A DNA stretch of 13,604 nucleotides from Candidatus Sericytochromatia bacterium (GTDB lineage Bacteria; Cyanobacteriota; Sericytochromatia; UBA7694; JACMQJ01), in NCBI GenBank assembly GCA_014377055.1, contig JACMQJ010000596.1:1-13604 (forward strand), in the 5' to 3' direction. Within the stretch, counting starts at the first letter, position 1. Every line of letters starts with the position of its first letter. The notes beneath the pieces were generated by a model. The model searched no databases, was not told the DNA's origin, and worked only from the letters and a program-made list of their open reading frames with translations. Position numbers and translations under genes: made by a program. Of this stretch, positions 1 to 6,508 are shown piece by piece.

Positions 1-720
1 ATCACTTGACAATGACCATACAGCTGCACCAATATTTTCTAGTATAAAGTCAAGCTCATCTCTTGAGTCTTCTATTTCAGCTTCTAATTTTTTGTGTTTT
101 ATTAAATCTGACGTTATTACTCTTAAAGAAAATAAGATAATGAAAAGTGTAACTAGTGTACCCAAAAAAATTACATACAAAGCTATTTTGGCATTTTTAT
201 TTGCTTCTTGTTGTCTTTTTTCAATTAATGCTTCTACTTCGATTTTTATTTGCTCGATAAAAATGTATATTTGATCATTAATCTTATTTTCATCTTTTTT
301 GAAAGAAGTACTTTTAGATAAGTACTCGATATTTAGTTGATGATTTTTTATAATGTCATCCATGTATTTGAGCTTTTTTTTAATTAAACTGCTAAGCCTA
401 TCTTGACTGCTTAAATTTATTGAATTGCTGTATTCTATGTTTTTAAATTTATCTAGTTCTATAAGAATAAGTCCATTATTTTTTATATAAAGTCTTTTAT
501 CGTCATCAGAAAATTTTTCAAGTTTTTCAAAGTCTTTACAGTCGTTAACTGTTTGCTTGATTTGATTTAATTCTTTTAAGATACTATTGGTATTAAAAAC
601 TATTTTTATGTCACTAACAAGATTATTGATACTCAAATAAGAAAATATACTGATCAAAAAAGCTAAAACAATTGCTATGTTGGAAAATAAATTAATTTTT
701 TTCTTATTGGATAAATTCAT
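1..720 (-). CDS. CHASE3-PAS membrane sensor protein, N-terminal part (3' end outside window)
   Basis: This frame is open from an ATG at 718-720 to the left edge and gives the first 240 residues of a longer protein. One hydrophobic helix lies at about residues 10-30. An extracytoplasmic region rich in Lys, Asp and Glu follows to about 176, then a second hydrophobic helix at about 178-201. A charged, helical linker (about 205-222) runs into LDFILENIGAAVWSLSSD (223-240), which reads like the start of a PAS domain. Two helices flanking a roughly 145-residue helical sensor region is the CHASE3 layout. A histidine kinase or a diguanylate cyclase could follow beyond the edge, so the output type is unknown. 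No clear Shine-Dalgarno precedes the ATG. A TATAAT-like -10 lies at 759-764 on this strand, so the gene may have its own promoter although the KirBac gene ends only 93 nt upstream. Confidence 0.8.
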   Translation of the reverse strand, partial: MNLSNKKKINLFSNIAIVLAFLISIFSYLSINNLVSDIKIVFNTNSILKELNQIKQTVNDCKDFEKLEKFSDDDKRLYIKNNGLILIELDKFKNIEYSNSINLSSQDRLSSLIKKKLKYMDDIIKNHQLNIEYLSKSTSFKKDENKINDQIYIFIEQIKIEVEALIEKRQQEANKNAKIALYVIFLGTLVTLFIILFSLRVITSDLIKHKKLEAEIEDSRDELDFILENIGAAVWSLSSD

Positions 721-813
721 CTATATATTAATTTGTTAAAAAAAATGCTCAATCTAAAATTATACACCACAGATATTTTATTTTTAATAAATTTAAATTA
801 CAAATCAAAATTA

Positions 814-1686
814 TTATTTTAAGATATGAAAGTTTTTATAATCAAAGTAAGGATTACCTTCAATATCTTTTAGTAAGACATCTTTAAAATCAGCACCCCA
901 AACAATGTCTTGAAAATCATAAATGTATCTTGAAACCATCGTTTGAGATAATGTATCATCAATACCTGAGATAGTAATAATAATAATTGCTTGTTTTTTT
1001 ACTAATGATTCGTGAGTTTCCTTAAAAAAAGGACTTTTTTCATCAATTAAATGTTGTACAGTAAAACTGAGACTAAATATTGGTATTTGATCTCTCAAAA
1101 CATTCATATCATAAATTCTTCTAAATCCGCTTCCATCAGCTTGTATTTCATTTTTAAGCAAAACAACTTTTAATTTAGCATCAAGTATTTGATTTGCTCT
1201 GGTATTACTCATCCTAAATTTAAAATATATGTCTTGCCCTTGATGAGTAACAACAGCATTTTTTGTAAAAATTATTTTTGCTCTAGGAACAGAAAATTTT
1301 GCAAAAACAATACCTGTTAGAGATGAAACAAAAAGTATACTTAAAAATGATTGAACAGCAACTAATGAATGGGAACAGATATTGGTTGGATACATGAACC
1401 CATAACCAATTGTTGAAAGTGTTTGAACGCTAAAGAAAAAATAATCAGAGAATGTTTTAGCATTGGTAATTCCATCGCCACAACCCATATATAAAAAGGT
1501 AAAAATAATATTAACTGATACGAAAATTGCTAGTATGGCAAGTATAACTAACATCCATGACTTTCTAATAAAGTGATGATAAAGATCTGAAAATACTTCT
1601 CTTTTTAATCCTAAAATAGGATATTGTGGTCTTCCATTTTTGTCTAAAACGCTGTAAGTTTTATGTGTTTCTATTTTTCTAGCCAT
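814..1686 (-). CDS. KirBac-type inward-rectifier potassium channel
   Basis: This 290-residue protein is a bacterial homologue of inward-rectifier K+ channels, which form tetramers in the inner membrane and pass K+. The domains run in the family order. An amphipathic slide helix (DLYHHFIRKSW, 34-44) comes first, then TM1 (about 45-67) and a pore helix leading into the selectivity filter TIGYG (92-96). TM2 follows (about 104-129), with the post-TM2 segment VPRAKIIF (133-140). The C-terminal cytoplasmic immunoglobulin-like domain carries family signatures such as FRRIYDM (188-194), PIFSLSFTV (202-210) and a near-terminal KNFHIL. These align well with what I recall of KirBac3.1 over the whole length, so it looks complete and functional. 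It lies 43 nt downstream of the DUF971 gene on the same strand and is probably co-transcribed with it. No strong Shine-Dalgarno is visible, but the ATG gives the expected N-terminus. Confidence 0.95.
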   Translation of the reverse strand: MARKIETHKTYSVLDKNGRPQYPILGLKREVFSDLYHHFIRKSWMLVILAILAIFVSVNIIFTFLYMGCGDGITNAKTFSDYFFFSVQTLSTIGYGFMYPTNICSHSLVAVQSFLSILFVSSLTGIVFAKFSVPRAKIIFTKNAVVTHQGQDIYFKFRMSNTRANQILDAKLKVVLLKNEIQADGSGFRRIYDMNVLRDQIPIFSLSFTVQHLIDEKSPFFKETHESLVKKQAIIIITISGIDDTLSQTMVSRYIYDFQDIVWGADFKDVLLKDIEGNPYFDYKNFHILK

Positions 1687-1729
1687 TCTATTCTACAAAG
1701 ATTTGCAATTAAGTTTAGAACTAAAATAC

Positions 1730-2071
1730 TTATTTATAATTTTTTTCTGCATCACCTTTACAAATTTCACAAGGACAAATTTCTCTTAGATAATCATAAG
1801 AATAAATACCACCTCTATGTAAATCACTAAAATCAAAGGCTAGAGCATATCTTCCAATTTTATTATAATCATTAACAATAATTGGTGCTTTTATATGACT
1901 AACATTATCACCTACTTTACCACCATGACCGCCTCTACACTCTGCACATGGACAGAGTAATCTTAATTTTAAGGTATCATAAATGCTTTCGTGTTGGTCT
2001 TTCCAAGTCAATTTTATAGTATTAGGGTCAGTTATTTTTAAACCGATAGGATCGGTGCTGTACTTAGTCAT
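1730..2071 (-). CDS. DUF971 protein (gamma-butyrobetaine hydroxylase N-terminal-like, putative zinc-binding)
   Basis: This 113-residue protein has the typical size of stand-alone DUF971 proteins (Pfam GBBH-like_N). Family landmarks are the early LTWKDQHESIY stretch (21-31), the cysteine cluster LCPCAEC (39-45), a central RYALAFDFSDLHRGGIYSYDYL segment split across 74-95, and the final REICPCEIC (96-104). In the eukaryotic hydroxylases this domain binds a structural zinc through three Cys and one His. Here C40, C42, C45 and H85 are the candidates. A second CPCxxC at 99-104 repeats the spacing of the first. The molecular role of bacterial DUF971 is not established. Members occur alone or fused to Mrp/ApbC-type iron-sulfur carriers, so a metal or Fe-S link is only a possibility. 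The KirBac channel gene follows 43 nt downstream. Confidence 0.9.
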   Translation of the reverse strand: MTKYSTDPIGLKITDPNTIKLTWKDQHESIYDTLKLRLLCPCAECRGGHGGKVGDNVSHIKAPIIVNDYNKIGRYALAFDFSDLHRGGIYSYDYLREICPCEICKGDAEKNYK

Positions 2072-2303
2072 AATTTATTTTTGGTAATATTAAATAATAA
2101 AATCTTAGGTATATAACAATATAAGGGTATTTTTATTTTTATACAATATTTATTTTTTATAAATTACAAATTAAGTTTTGAAAATACAATAAAATATCTA
2201 AAGTAGATAGATAATTTAAATTTTATTTCCCTTTATTTTTATTAAATATATTATAATTAGTTTCATAGAGAATTATCACTATCTTAGAGTCAAAATAAAA
2301 TAT

Positions 2304-3656
2304 TTAATGATCTAATTCGCTTCTAGTTCTTGCTGATAATTCATTTATTTTTTGTACTAACTGACCTGATCTAGCAGCTTCCTCTGGTTCATCTTTCATT
2401 ACCATTTTTCTGTAGCTTGGATCTCCCTTACCTTCAAAAGCATCTGCCCAACGTTGTTGTTTTTTGGCAAATTCACTTTTGTCAGCATTTTTGCTTGTCC
2501 AAACGACTTCTGTAGATGGGCTAGTAGCTATACCATCAGTCATAATCATTTCTTGTGTCATCAAGCCACCATCTTGTAAACGCTTGGCTATTTTTTCAGG
2601 TAATTTATTTAAGGCAACCTCTGGAAAAGGAATTAATGGATTAAGCTGAGTATTAAATTTTGGTGGATTACTTGAGCCCATCCAAGCTTTCATTACGGTT
2701 TCAGTACAATACATTTCTTTGTCATCACTGGTATTAAAGCCACGATCATAAGCTTTACCAACAAATGTTTTTGCTGTATTAATTGCACTTTGTCTATCTT
2801 GATCAGAAGAGCCTTTGACTGATACAGCTACCATCACATCTCTTGGGTGTCTTTCAGTAAATCTTTCTATGGTGTCAATAATAACACCTGTACCACCAGC
2901 TTTTATTGTTTGTTCTTTGCCATCAACATTTATTTTTTTGTCCTCATCAATAACTAATGAATGAATAATCATTCCTTCGTCTTTTAATGCACCTTTTGGA
3001 AGATTCCATTTTTTTTCTAGTTGTTCTTGTAATTTTTCATCTTTACCTACATATAATATCCCATGGATAAACGATCCGTCATTACCATTAAGCAATATAT
3101 CACCAGGTTTTATATGAGATTTAAGGTTATTCAACTCTTTTTTGTCAATTGGTGGTAATGAGTCAGACGGAGATGATAAACCCATCATTTTATCTACAAT
3201 CTTGAACCATGTCTTATTAGTATCAAGACCTAGTTTGTCACGCATCTTATCATAAGTACTTCTGTTAAATTGAGTATTATATATATTTTTGCCAACAGCA
3301 CCACTTTCAGAAACAACAAAGCCTCTAACACTATTATTTGTACCTGTATTTTTTTCTATTAATTTGAGTGGCTGATCAAAGAGAGATACATTTTTCATAT
3401 CTGGAAGTTTTGTATCTTTTTTACCTGAAATAGAATTTAAAGAATAAACATCATAAGTTAATCCTTTTTTAGGATCATTTCTTTGTACAACAAATTCAGT
3501 ACCTGGATTAGATTTTGCAAAATCAATTGCTTCTTTTTCAGAACTAACACTTATTTTTTTATTAAGATTTACATCTTTGGATAGATGCAAAAGCCCCTCA
3601 TCGTAATTACCTATTTTGAATCCAGTAGGAGGATTATTGGATATACCTGAACTCAT
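2304..3656 (-). CDS. Permuted papain-like amidase/peptidase (YiiX/YebB, DUF830-type)
   Basis: The start is ATG at 3656, because GAGG ends 5 nt before it. A GTG at 3662 overlaps this ribosome binding site and would add only two residues. The protein has 450 residues. KPGDILL (183-189) and SFIHGILYVG (195-204) form the first half of a circularly permuted NlpC/P60 fold. GTGVIIDTIERF lies near 255-266, and GKAYDRGFN (300-308) precedes EMYCTETV (314-321). H198 and C317 are the likely catalytic pair, in the permuted order His before Cys that is characteristic of YiiX/LRAT-like enzymes. The substrate (peptide, amide or lipid) cannot be read from sequence. There is no signal peptide or transmembrane helix. 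About 170 N-terminal residues, polar and Asn/Ser/Lys-rich, and about 110 C-terminal residues have no family I recognise. The gene is transcribed divergently from rpsU. Confidence 0.8.
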   Translation of the reverse strand: MSSGISNNPPTGFKIGNYDEGLLHLSKDVNLNKKISVSSEKEAIDFAKSNPGTEFVVQRNDPKKGLTYDVYSLNSISGKKDTKLPDMKNVSLFDQPLKLIEKNTGTNNSVRGFVVSESGAVGKNIYNTQFNRSTYDKMRDKLGLDTNKTWFKIVDKMMGLSSPSDSLPPIDKKELNNLKSHIKPGDILLNGNDGSFIHGILYVGKDEKLQEQLEKKWNLPKGALKDEGMIIHSLVIDEDKKINVDGKEQTIKAGGTGVIIDTIERFTERHPRDVMVAVSVKGSSDQDRQSAINTAKTFVGKAYDRGFNTSDDKEMYCTETVMKAWMGSSNPPKFNTQLNPLIPFPEVALNKLPEKIAKRLQDGGLMTQEMIMTDGIATSPSTEVVWTSKNADKSEFAKKQQRWADAFEGKGDPSYRKMVMKDEPEEAARSGQLVQKINELSARTRSELDH

Positions 3657-3709
3657 GAACACCTCAAATTTTAATTAAAAATAACTAAACATCATTAAAT
3701 AAAATACCC

Positions 3710-3735
3710 GATTTATGTAAATTTAAACATAAATC
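3710..3735. repeat. 26-bp inverted repeat in the amidase 5' leader
   Basis: GATTTATGT (3710-3718) and ACATAAATC (3727-3735) are perfect inverted arms with an 8-nt spacer. The repeat sits just downstream of the predicted start of transcription of the minus-strand amidase gene. It could be an operator or a 5' UTR hairpin. The spacer is AT-only and there is no adjoining T-tract, so a terminator is unlikely. Confidence 0.6.
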
Positions 3736-3750
3736 TTTGTACATAAATTA

Positions 3751-3779
3751 ATTATAAAAAAAATATCGGAATAAGTAAA
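3751..3779 (-). promoter_or_regulatory. Sigma-70-type promoter for the YiiX-like amidase gene
   Basis: On the minus strand TTTACT (3774-3779) is followed after 17 nt by a perfect TATAAT (3751-3756). Transcription would start near 3744, about 90 nt before the ATG at 3656. Its -35 box lies only 11 bp from the -35 box of the divergent rpsU promoter. Confidence 0.55.
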
Positions 3780-3790
3780 TCTAAGTTGTA

Positions 3791-3819
3791 TTTACATGAT
3801 TAAATAAATACAGTATAAT
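3791..3819 (+). promoter_or_regulatory. Sigma-70-type promoter for rpsU
   Basis: TTTACA (3791-3796) and a perfect TATAAT (3814-3819) are separated by the optimal 17 nt. Transcription would start near 3826, leaving a leader of about 180 nt before the rpsU ATG at 4008. Confidence 0.7.
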
Positions 3820-3825
3820 TAAAGA

Positions 3826-4007
3826 GTCAATAAGTAAGCTTTGTAAAATGCTCTTAAATTTTCAAAGTTTGATTTACATTAAGTTGATCAAACAAAAATA
3901 AATTTTTACTTAAAATACAAAATATAGCAGGTGAAATCACCTAATATAAAATTGACTGAGAATATATAAGTTTTTTTAGAAAATAATTGTAAGGAGTGTT
4001 TGTCTGA
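3826..4007 (+). promoter_or_regulatory. Long structured 5' leader of rpsU
   Basis: This is the non-coding stretch between the predicted rpsU start of transcription and the ATG. Three hairpins can be drawn. The first spans 3839-3867, with CTTTG-AAAAT arms pairing to ATTTT-CAAAG around one bulged T. The second pairs GTTTGAT (3867-3873) with ATCAAAC (3887-3893). The third pairs AGGTGA (3929-3934) with TCACCT (3937-3942). The Shine-Dalgarno AAGGAG (3991-3996) lies 11 nt before the ATG, which is rather long. No open reading frame of note is present. Autoregulation by S21 is possible but only inferred from leader length and pairing. Confidence 0.4.
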
Positions 4008-4157
4008 ATGCAGGTTAAAGTTGATAAGGATCTTGATAGTGCGTTAAAGCTTTTAAAGAAAAAATTAGTTAAAGAAGGAATCTTTAAAGAAATCAAAGCT
4101 CGTAAGCACTATGAAAAGCCTAGTGTAAAGAAAAAAAGAAAAAGCAACGAAGCTAAA
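4008..4157 (+). CDS. rpsU: 30S ribosomal protein bS21, with an altered C-terminal tail
   Basis: The ATG at 4008 directly follows an in-frame TGA and has AAGGAG 11 nt upstream. The frame encodes 49 residues, too short for many gene finders. It starts MQVKVDKDLDSALKLLKKKL, and KEIKARKHYEKPSVKKKRK closely follows the S21 core, in which the conserved EKPS precedes a basic tail. S21 sits near the 3' end of 16S rRNA in the small subunit and helps translation initiation. As written, the frame ends KKQRS at a TAA (4155-4157). Removing a single A from the A-run at 4139-4144 would instead give the usual kind of tail, RKSNEAKRQKN, ending at TAA 4171-4173, just before the terminator. Either the gene has a true indel, or this is a homopolymer sequencing error, or slippage restores the frame. 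Confidence 0.85.
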
Positions 4158-4173
4158 AGACAAAAAAATTAAT
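4131..4173 (+). other. Frame-break site in the 3' end of rpsU (A7-G-A6 run)
   Basis: Seven A (4131-4137), one G and six A (4139-4144) precede GC. The zero frame reads AGA AAA AAG and stops at 4155-4157. The +1 frame from 4144 reads SNEAKRQKN and stops at 4171-4173, matching the typical end of S21. The heptamer A AAA AAG, the canonical -1 slippery site known from dnaX, is in the correct phase here. A -1 shift would run into the terminator and stop at 4190-4192, not into the S21-like tail. Confidence 0.7.
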
Positions 4174-4174
4174 A

Positions 4175-4202
4175 AAAAGCCCTCCAACTAGAGGGCTTTT
4201 TA
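4175..4202 (+). terminator. Rho-independent terminator of rpsU
   Basis: AAAAAGCCCTC (4175-4185) and GAGGGCTTTTT (4192-4202) form a perfect 11-bp stem with a 6-nt loop. The G+C-rich core ends in a T run, which is classic intrinsic terminator form. With A-T pairs on both sides it could also work from the other strand, but no gene converges on it. Confidence 0.93.
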
Positions 4203-4236
4203 ATAGCTATAAATCAATTTCTACAGTTATCTAATA

Positions 4237-4265
4237 AAGACAAGTTATGGAAGTAAGAGTATAAT
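4237..4265 (+). promoter_or_regulatory. Probable promoter for the 4381-8086 gene cluster
   Basis: AAGACA (4237-4242) lies 17 nt before a perfect TATAAT (4260-4265). It follows the rpsU terminator and would give a leader of about 110 nt to the TTG start at 4381. Confidence 0.45.
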
Positions 4266-4380
4266 TTAAAATGTTATCAACATTAATTTATTTAGTTCAA
4301 TGATACATGTAGACTTAAACATTGTGTTATTTAATTATTGGTAAAATTGTTTTATGTGAGATTATATATGAGTATTTTAT

Positions 4381-4935
4381 TTGTTTGAATTTTTAGAAGT
4401 TGATCAAAGTGAACATAAAGAACAAGTTTATTATCAGGAAATAATTAAAGAAATACCTGAAAATCAACATTTAACTCTATCTGACTTAATAATTATTAGC
4501 CCTAATAAAAAAATATTATCCTGCTTATCAAAAAAAATTTTAGATAAATATTCTTTAATTCCTCTTTTTTCTGTTTTAGCAAATGCTAGACCTAATTTAC
4601 CTAGGCATTTGTTAAATGATTTTAGAGGTGGCATACAAGGTAAAAAACAGATTGTTTTGTATATTGCAATGACAAACCCTTTTGACAATCACATTCTTAA
4701 TATAATTCGTAGTATCACAGATTATACAGTAGTATCAATACCTGTAAAAAAAATAGATGCTGATATTTTTCTAAAAAATGAGTATAATAAAATAGTTTAT
4801 CCACAAAGCTTACCAAAAATTGAAAATAATGGAAATATTTTTTTTAAAGCTTTTAAAGAGAACATTTTTTATATAATGTTTTTTATAATAATTTTGCTTG
4901 GTTTAATTGCAATAAAGTACTTTATACACATTTAA
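4381..4935 (+). CDS. Stand-alone MshEN/GspE N-terminal-domain protein with C-terminal membrane anchor
   Basis: The 184 residues resemble only the N-terminal domain of type II secretion/type IV pilus ATPases (T2SSE_N, MshEN). Residues 35-62 (LIIISPNKKI, then ILDKYSLIPLF) match the stretch where such domains read 'a.+y.liPl'. IAMTNPFDNHILNIIRSIT (95-113) matches 'lAmaDPld...id.l+..tg'. KIDADIFLKNEY (124-135) matches the closing 'i...i...Y'. No ATPase domain follows; instead there is one hydrophobic helix at about 162-182 and then the end. MshEN domains bind c-di-GMP in some ATPases, but I cannot confirm the binding motif here. An in-frame TGA at 4369 forces the start to TTG 4381 or later. The Shine-Dalgarno is weak (GAG at 4370-4372). 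An ATG at 4368 in another frame ends after six codons. The 5'-nucleotidase gene begins 37 nt downstream. Confidence 0.6.
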   Translation: MFEFLEVDQSEHKEQVYYQEIIKEIPENQHLTLSDLIIISPNKKILSCLSKKILDKYSLIPLFSVLANARPNLPRHLLNDFRGGIQGKKQIVLYIAMTNPFDNHILNIIRSITDYTVVSIPVKKIDADIFLKNEYNKIVYPQSLPKIENNGNIFFKAFKENIFYIMFFIIILLGLIAIKYFIHI

Positions 4936-4972
4936 ATATACATAGATAAACGGAGTTTTTTAATAATACAAA

Positions 4973-6505
4973 ATGGAAAAATTTTTAAAAATATTAATGT
5001 CATATAATCCCCAAAAATTTGAATTAATAAATGATTTAATAGAAGAAGGTCATGACTCGACAAGAGGAATATTTGTTAATCGTACACTAAAAATGGATGA
5101 TATTAAGTATATCGGCTTTGATATGGATTATACTCTTGCTATTTATAATAAAATTGAAATAGAAAAATTGGCATTTGATCTTAGTATAGAAAAACTTATA
5201 ACTACAAAAGGTTATCCTGAGTTTATAAGAAATATTAATTATGACCCTAGTTATGTTATTAGAGGTTTGTTAATTGATAAAAATAGAGGTAATGTTTTAA
5301 AAATTGATCGTCATAAATCTGTAAGGCGTGCTGACCATGGTACTCGTTCATTATCAGCAAAAGAGATAAGGGATATTTATATCAATGGTCGAATTAAGCA
5401 ATCTGACGGAGGCTTCAATTCTGTTGATACATTATTTTCATTACCTGAAGCTTACATGTTTGCCAAAATGGTAGATGCTATGGATGATGGATCGTTACAA
5501 ATAGAAAGTTATGCCAAGCTTTTTGATGATGTTAGACTGTGTATTGACACAGTACATCGTGATGGTAGTCTCAAAGGTGAAATAGCAAAGGATTTACAAA
5601 AATATATTTATAAAGACCCAAGATTACCTCTGGTATTAGACAAATTTAGAGAAAAAGGTAAAAAATTATTTGTCTTAACTAACTCAGAATGGAGCTATAC
5701 CAATATTGTCATGAATTTTTTATTAGAAAATACGATGCTCGAATACAAAAATTGGGAAGACTTTTTTGATATAATTATTTGTCATGCCTCTAAACCCGAA
5801 TTTTTTGTTAAAGGTAAAGATTTTGTTGAAATAAATCAAGAAACAAATCAGATGGGTGAAGTAGCAAATCAATTTGAAAAAGGTCACGTTTATGCTTATG
5901 GAAACTATACAAAATTTGAAGAAATAATTGGTGCTAAAGGTGACGAGGTATTGTATGTAGGAGATCATATTTATGGTGATATTCTTAGATCGAATAAAGA
6001 TTCTGGTTGGAGAACAGTTTTAGTTGTTGAAGAGCTAGAGGAAGAATTAGCAAAGATTCACAATGTTTATCCTGATACTAGAACATTAAATAAATTAGAA
6101 GAAAAAAGGGATAAAATTGATTATGAAATAACAATTTATTCAAATAAAGTTAAAAAGCTAAAAGATTTTAAAAAAGAAAAATTTATAACTTTAACTGAAA
6201 AAGAATTAGTTTTAATTGATCAAGCAATTTTGGACTTTGAAGAAAATATACAAACCTTTGAAACAAGATTAAATAAGCTCTTACTACAAATAGCTAGCTT
6301 AAGAAAGAAAATAGATACATCATTTCATAAAAAATGGGGACCTGTTTTTCAAGAATTTGATGAAATAAGTAGATTTGGAGATCAAGTTAGAGATTATGCT
6401 TGTATTTATACTAGCAGACTTAGTAACTTCTTTTTTTATCCTGTTAATAATTATTTTAAATCCTTACGTGATATTATGCCACATGAAAAGTTTCACATAA
6501 TTTAA
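4973..6505 (+). CDS. HAD-superfamily 5'-nucleotidase (HAD-IG family)
   Basis: This 510-residue protein belongs to the HAD-IG/cytosolic purine 5'-nucleotidase family, which dephosphorylates nucleoside monophosphates. All four HAD motifs are visible. Motif I is FDMDYT (49-54), with nucleophile D50 and acid D52. Motif II is LTNSEW (235-240), and a lysine at 274 in HASKPEFF serves for motif III. Motif IV is GDHIYGD (330-336), with D331 and D336. DHGTRSLSA (121-129) and the GIFVNRTLKMDDI segment (32-44) are further family signatures. A Lys/Glu-rich coiled coil at about 368-450 and a C-terminal FFFYPVNNYFKSLRDIMPHE (486-505) are also usual for the family. The protein is cytoplasmic and has no signal peptide. 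The ATG at 4973 is the first after an in-frame stop at 4964; CGGAG at 4951-4955 is too far away to be its ribosome binding site. The DUF4127 gene starts 3 nt after its stop, so translation is probably coupled. Confidence 0.93.
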   Translation: MEKFLKILMSYNPQKFELINDLIEEGHDSTRGIFVNRTLKMDDIKYIGFDMDYTLAIYNKIEIEKLAFDLSIEKLITTKGYPEFIRNINYDPSYVIRGLLIDKNRGNVLKIDRHKSVRRADHGTRSLSAKEIRDIYINGRIKQSDGGFNSVDTLFSLPEAYMFAKMVDAMDDGSLQIESYAKLFDDVRLCIDTVHRDGSLKGEIAKDLQKYIYKDPRLPLVLDKFREKGKKLFVLTNSEWSYTNIVMNFLLENTMLEYKNWEDFFDIIICHASKPEFFVKGKDFVEINQETNQMGEVANQFEKGHVYAYGNYTKFEEIIGAKGDEVLYVGDHIYGDILRSNKDSGWRTVLVVEELEEELAKIHNVYPDTRTLNKLEEKRDKIDYEITIYSNKVKKLKDFKKEKFITLTEKELVLIDQAILDFEENIQTFETRLNKLLLQIASLRKKIDTSFHKKWGPVFQEFDEISRFGDQVRDYACIYTSRLSNFFFYPVNNYFKSLRDIMPHEKFHII

Positions 6506-6508
6506 AAT

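Noticed and set aside
92..274. 60-residue plus-strand reading frame
   Set aside because: It is antisense to the CHASE3 sensor gene, which is open across the whole region with clear membrane helices.
2195..2209. TATCTA-AAG-TAGATA palindrome upstream of the DUF971 gene
   Set aside because: It is short and AT-rich in an AT-rich gap, with no promoter of quality beside it.
2464..2649. 61-residue plus-strand reading frame
   Set aside because: It is antisense inside the YiiX-like amidase and has no family resemblance.
4145..4192. Programmed -1 frameshift on rpsU at A AAA AAG
   Set aside because: The heptamer is in phase, but the -1 product (ATKLKDKKINKKPSN) does not resemble S21 and ends inside the terminator; the S21-like tail is in the +1 frame.
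4464..4688. 74-residue minus-strand reading frame
   Set aside because: It is antisense to the MshEN protein, whose domain pattern and membrane helix support the plus-strand frame.
5723..5968. 81-residue minus-strand reading frame
   Set aside because: It lies opposite the 5'-nucleotidase between motifs II and IV and is a shadow of that coding sequence.
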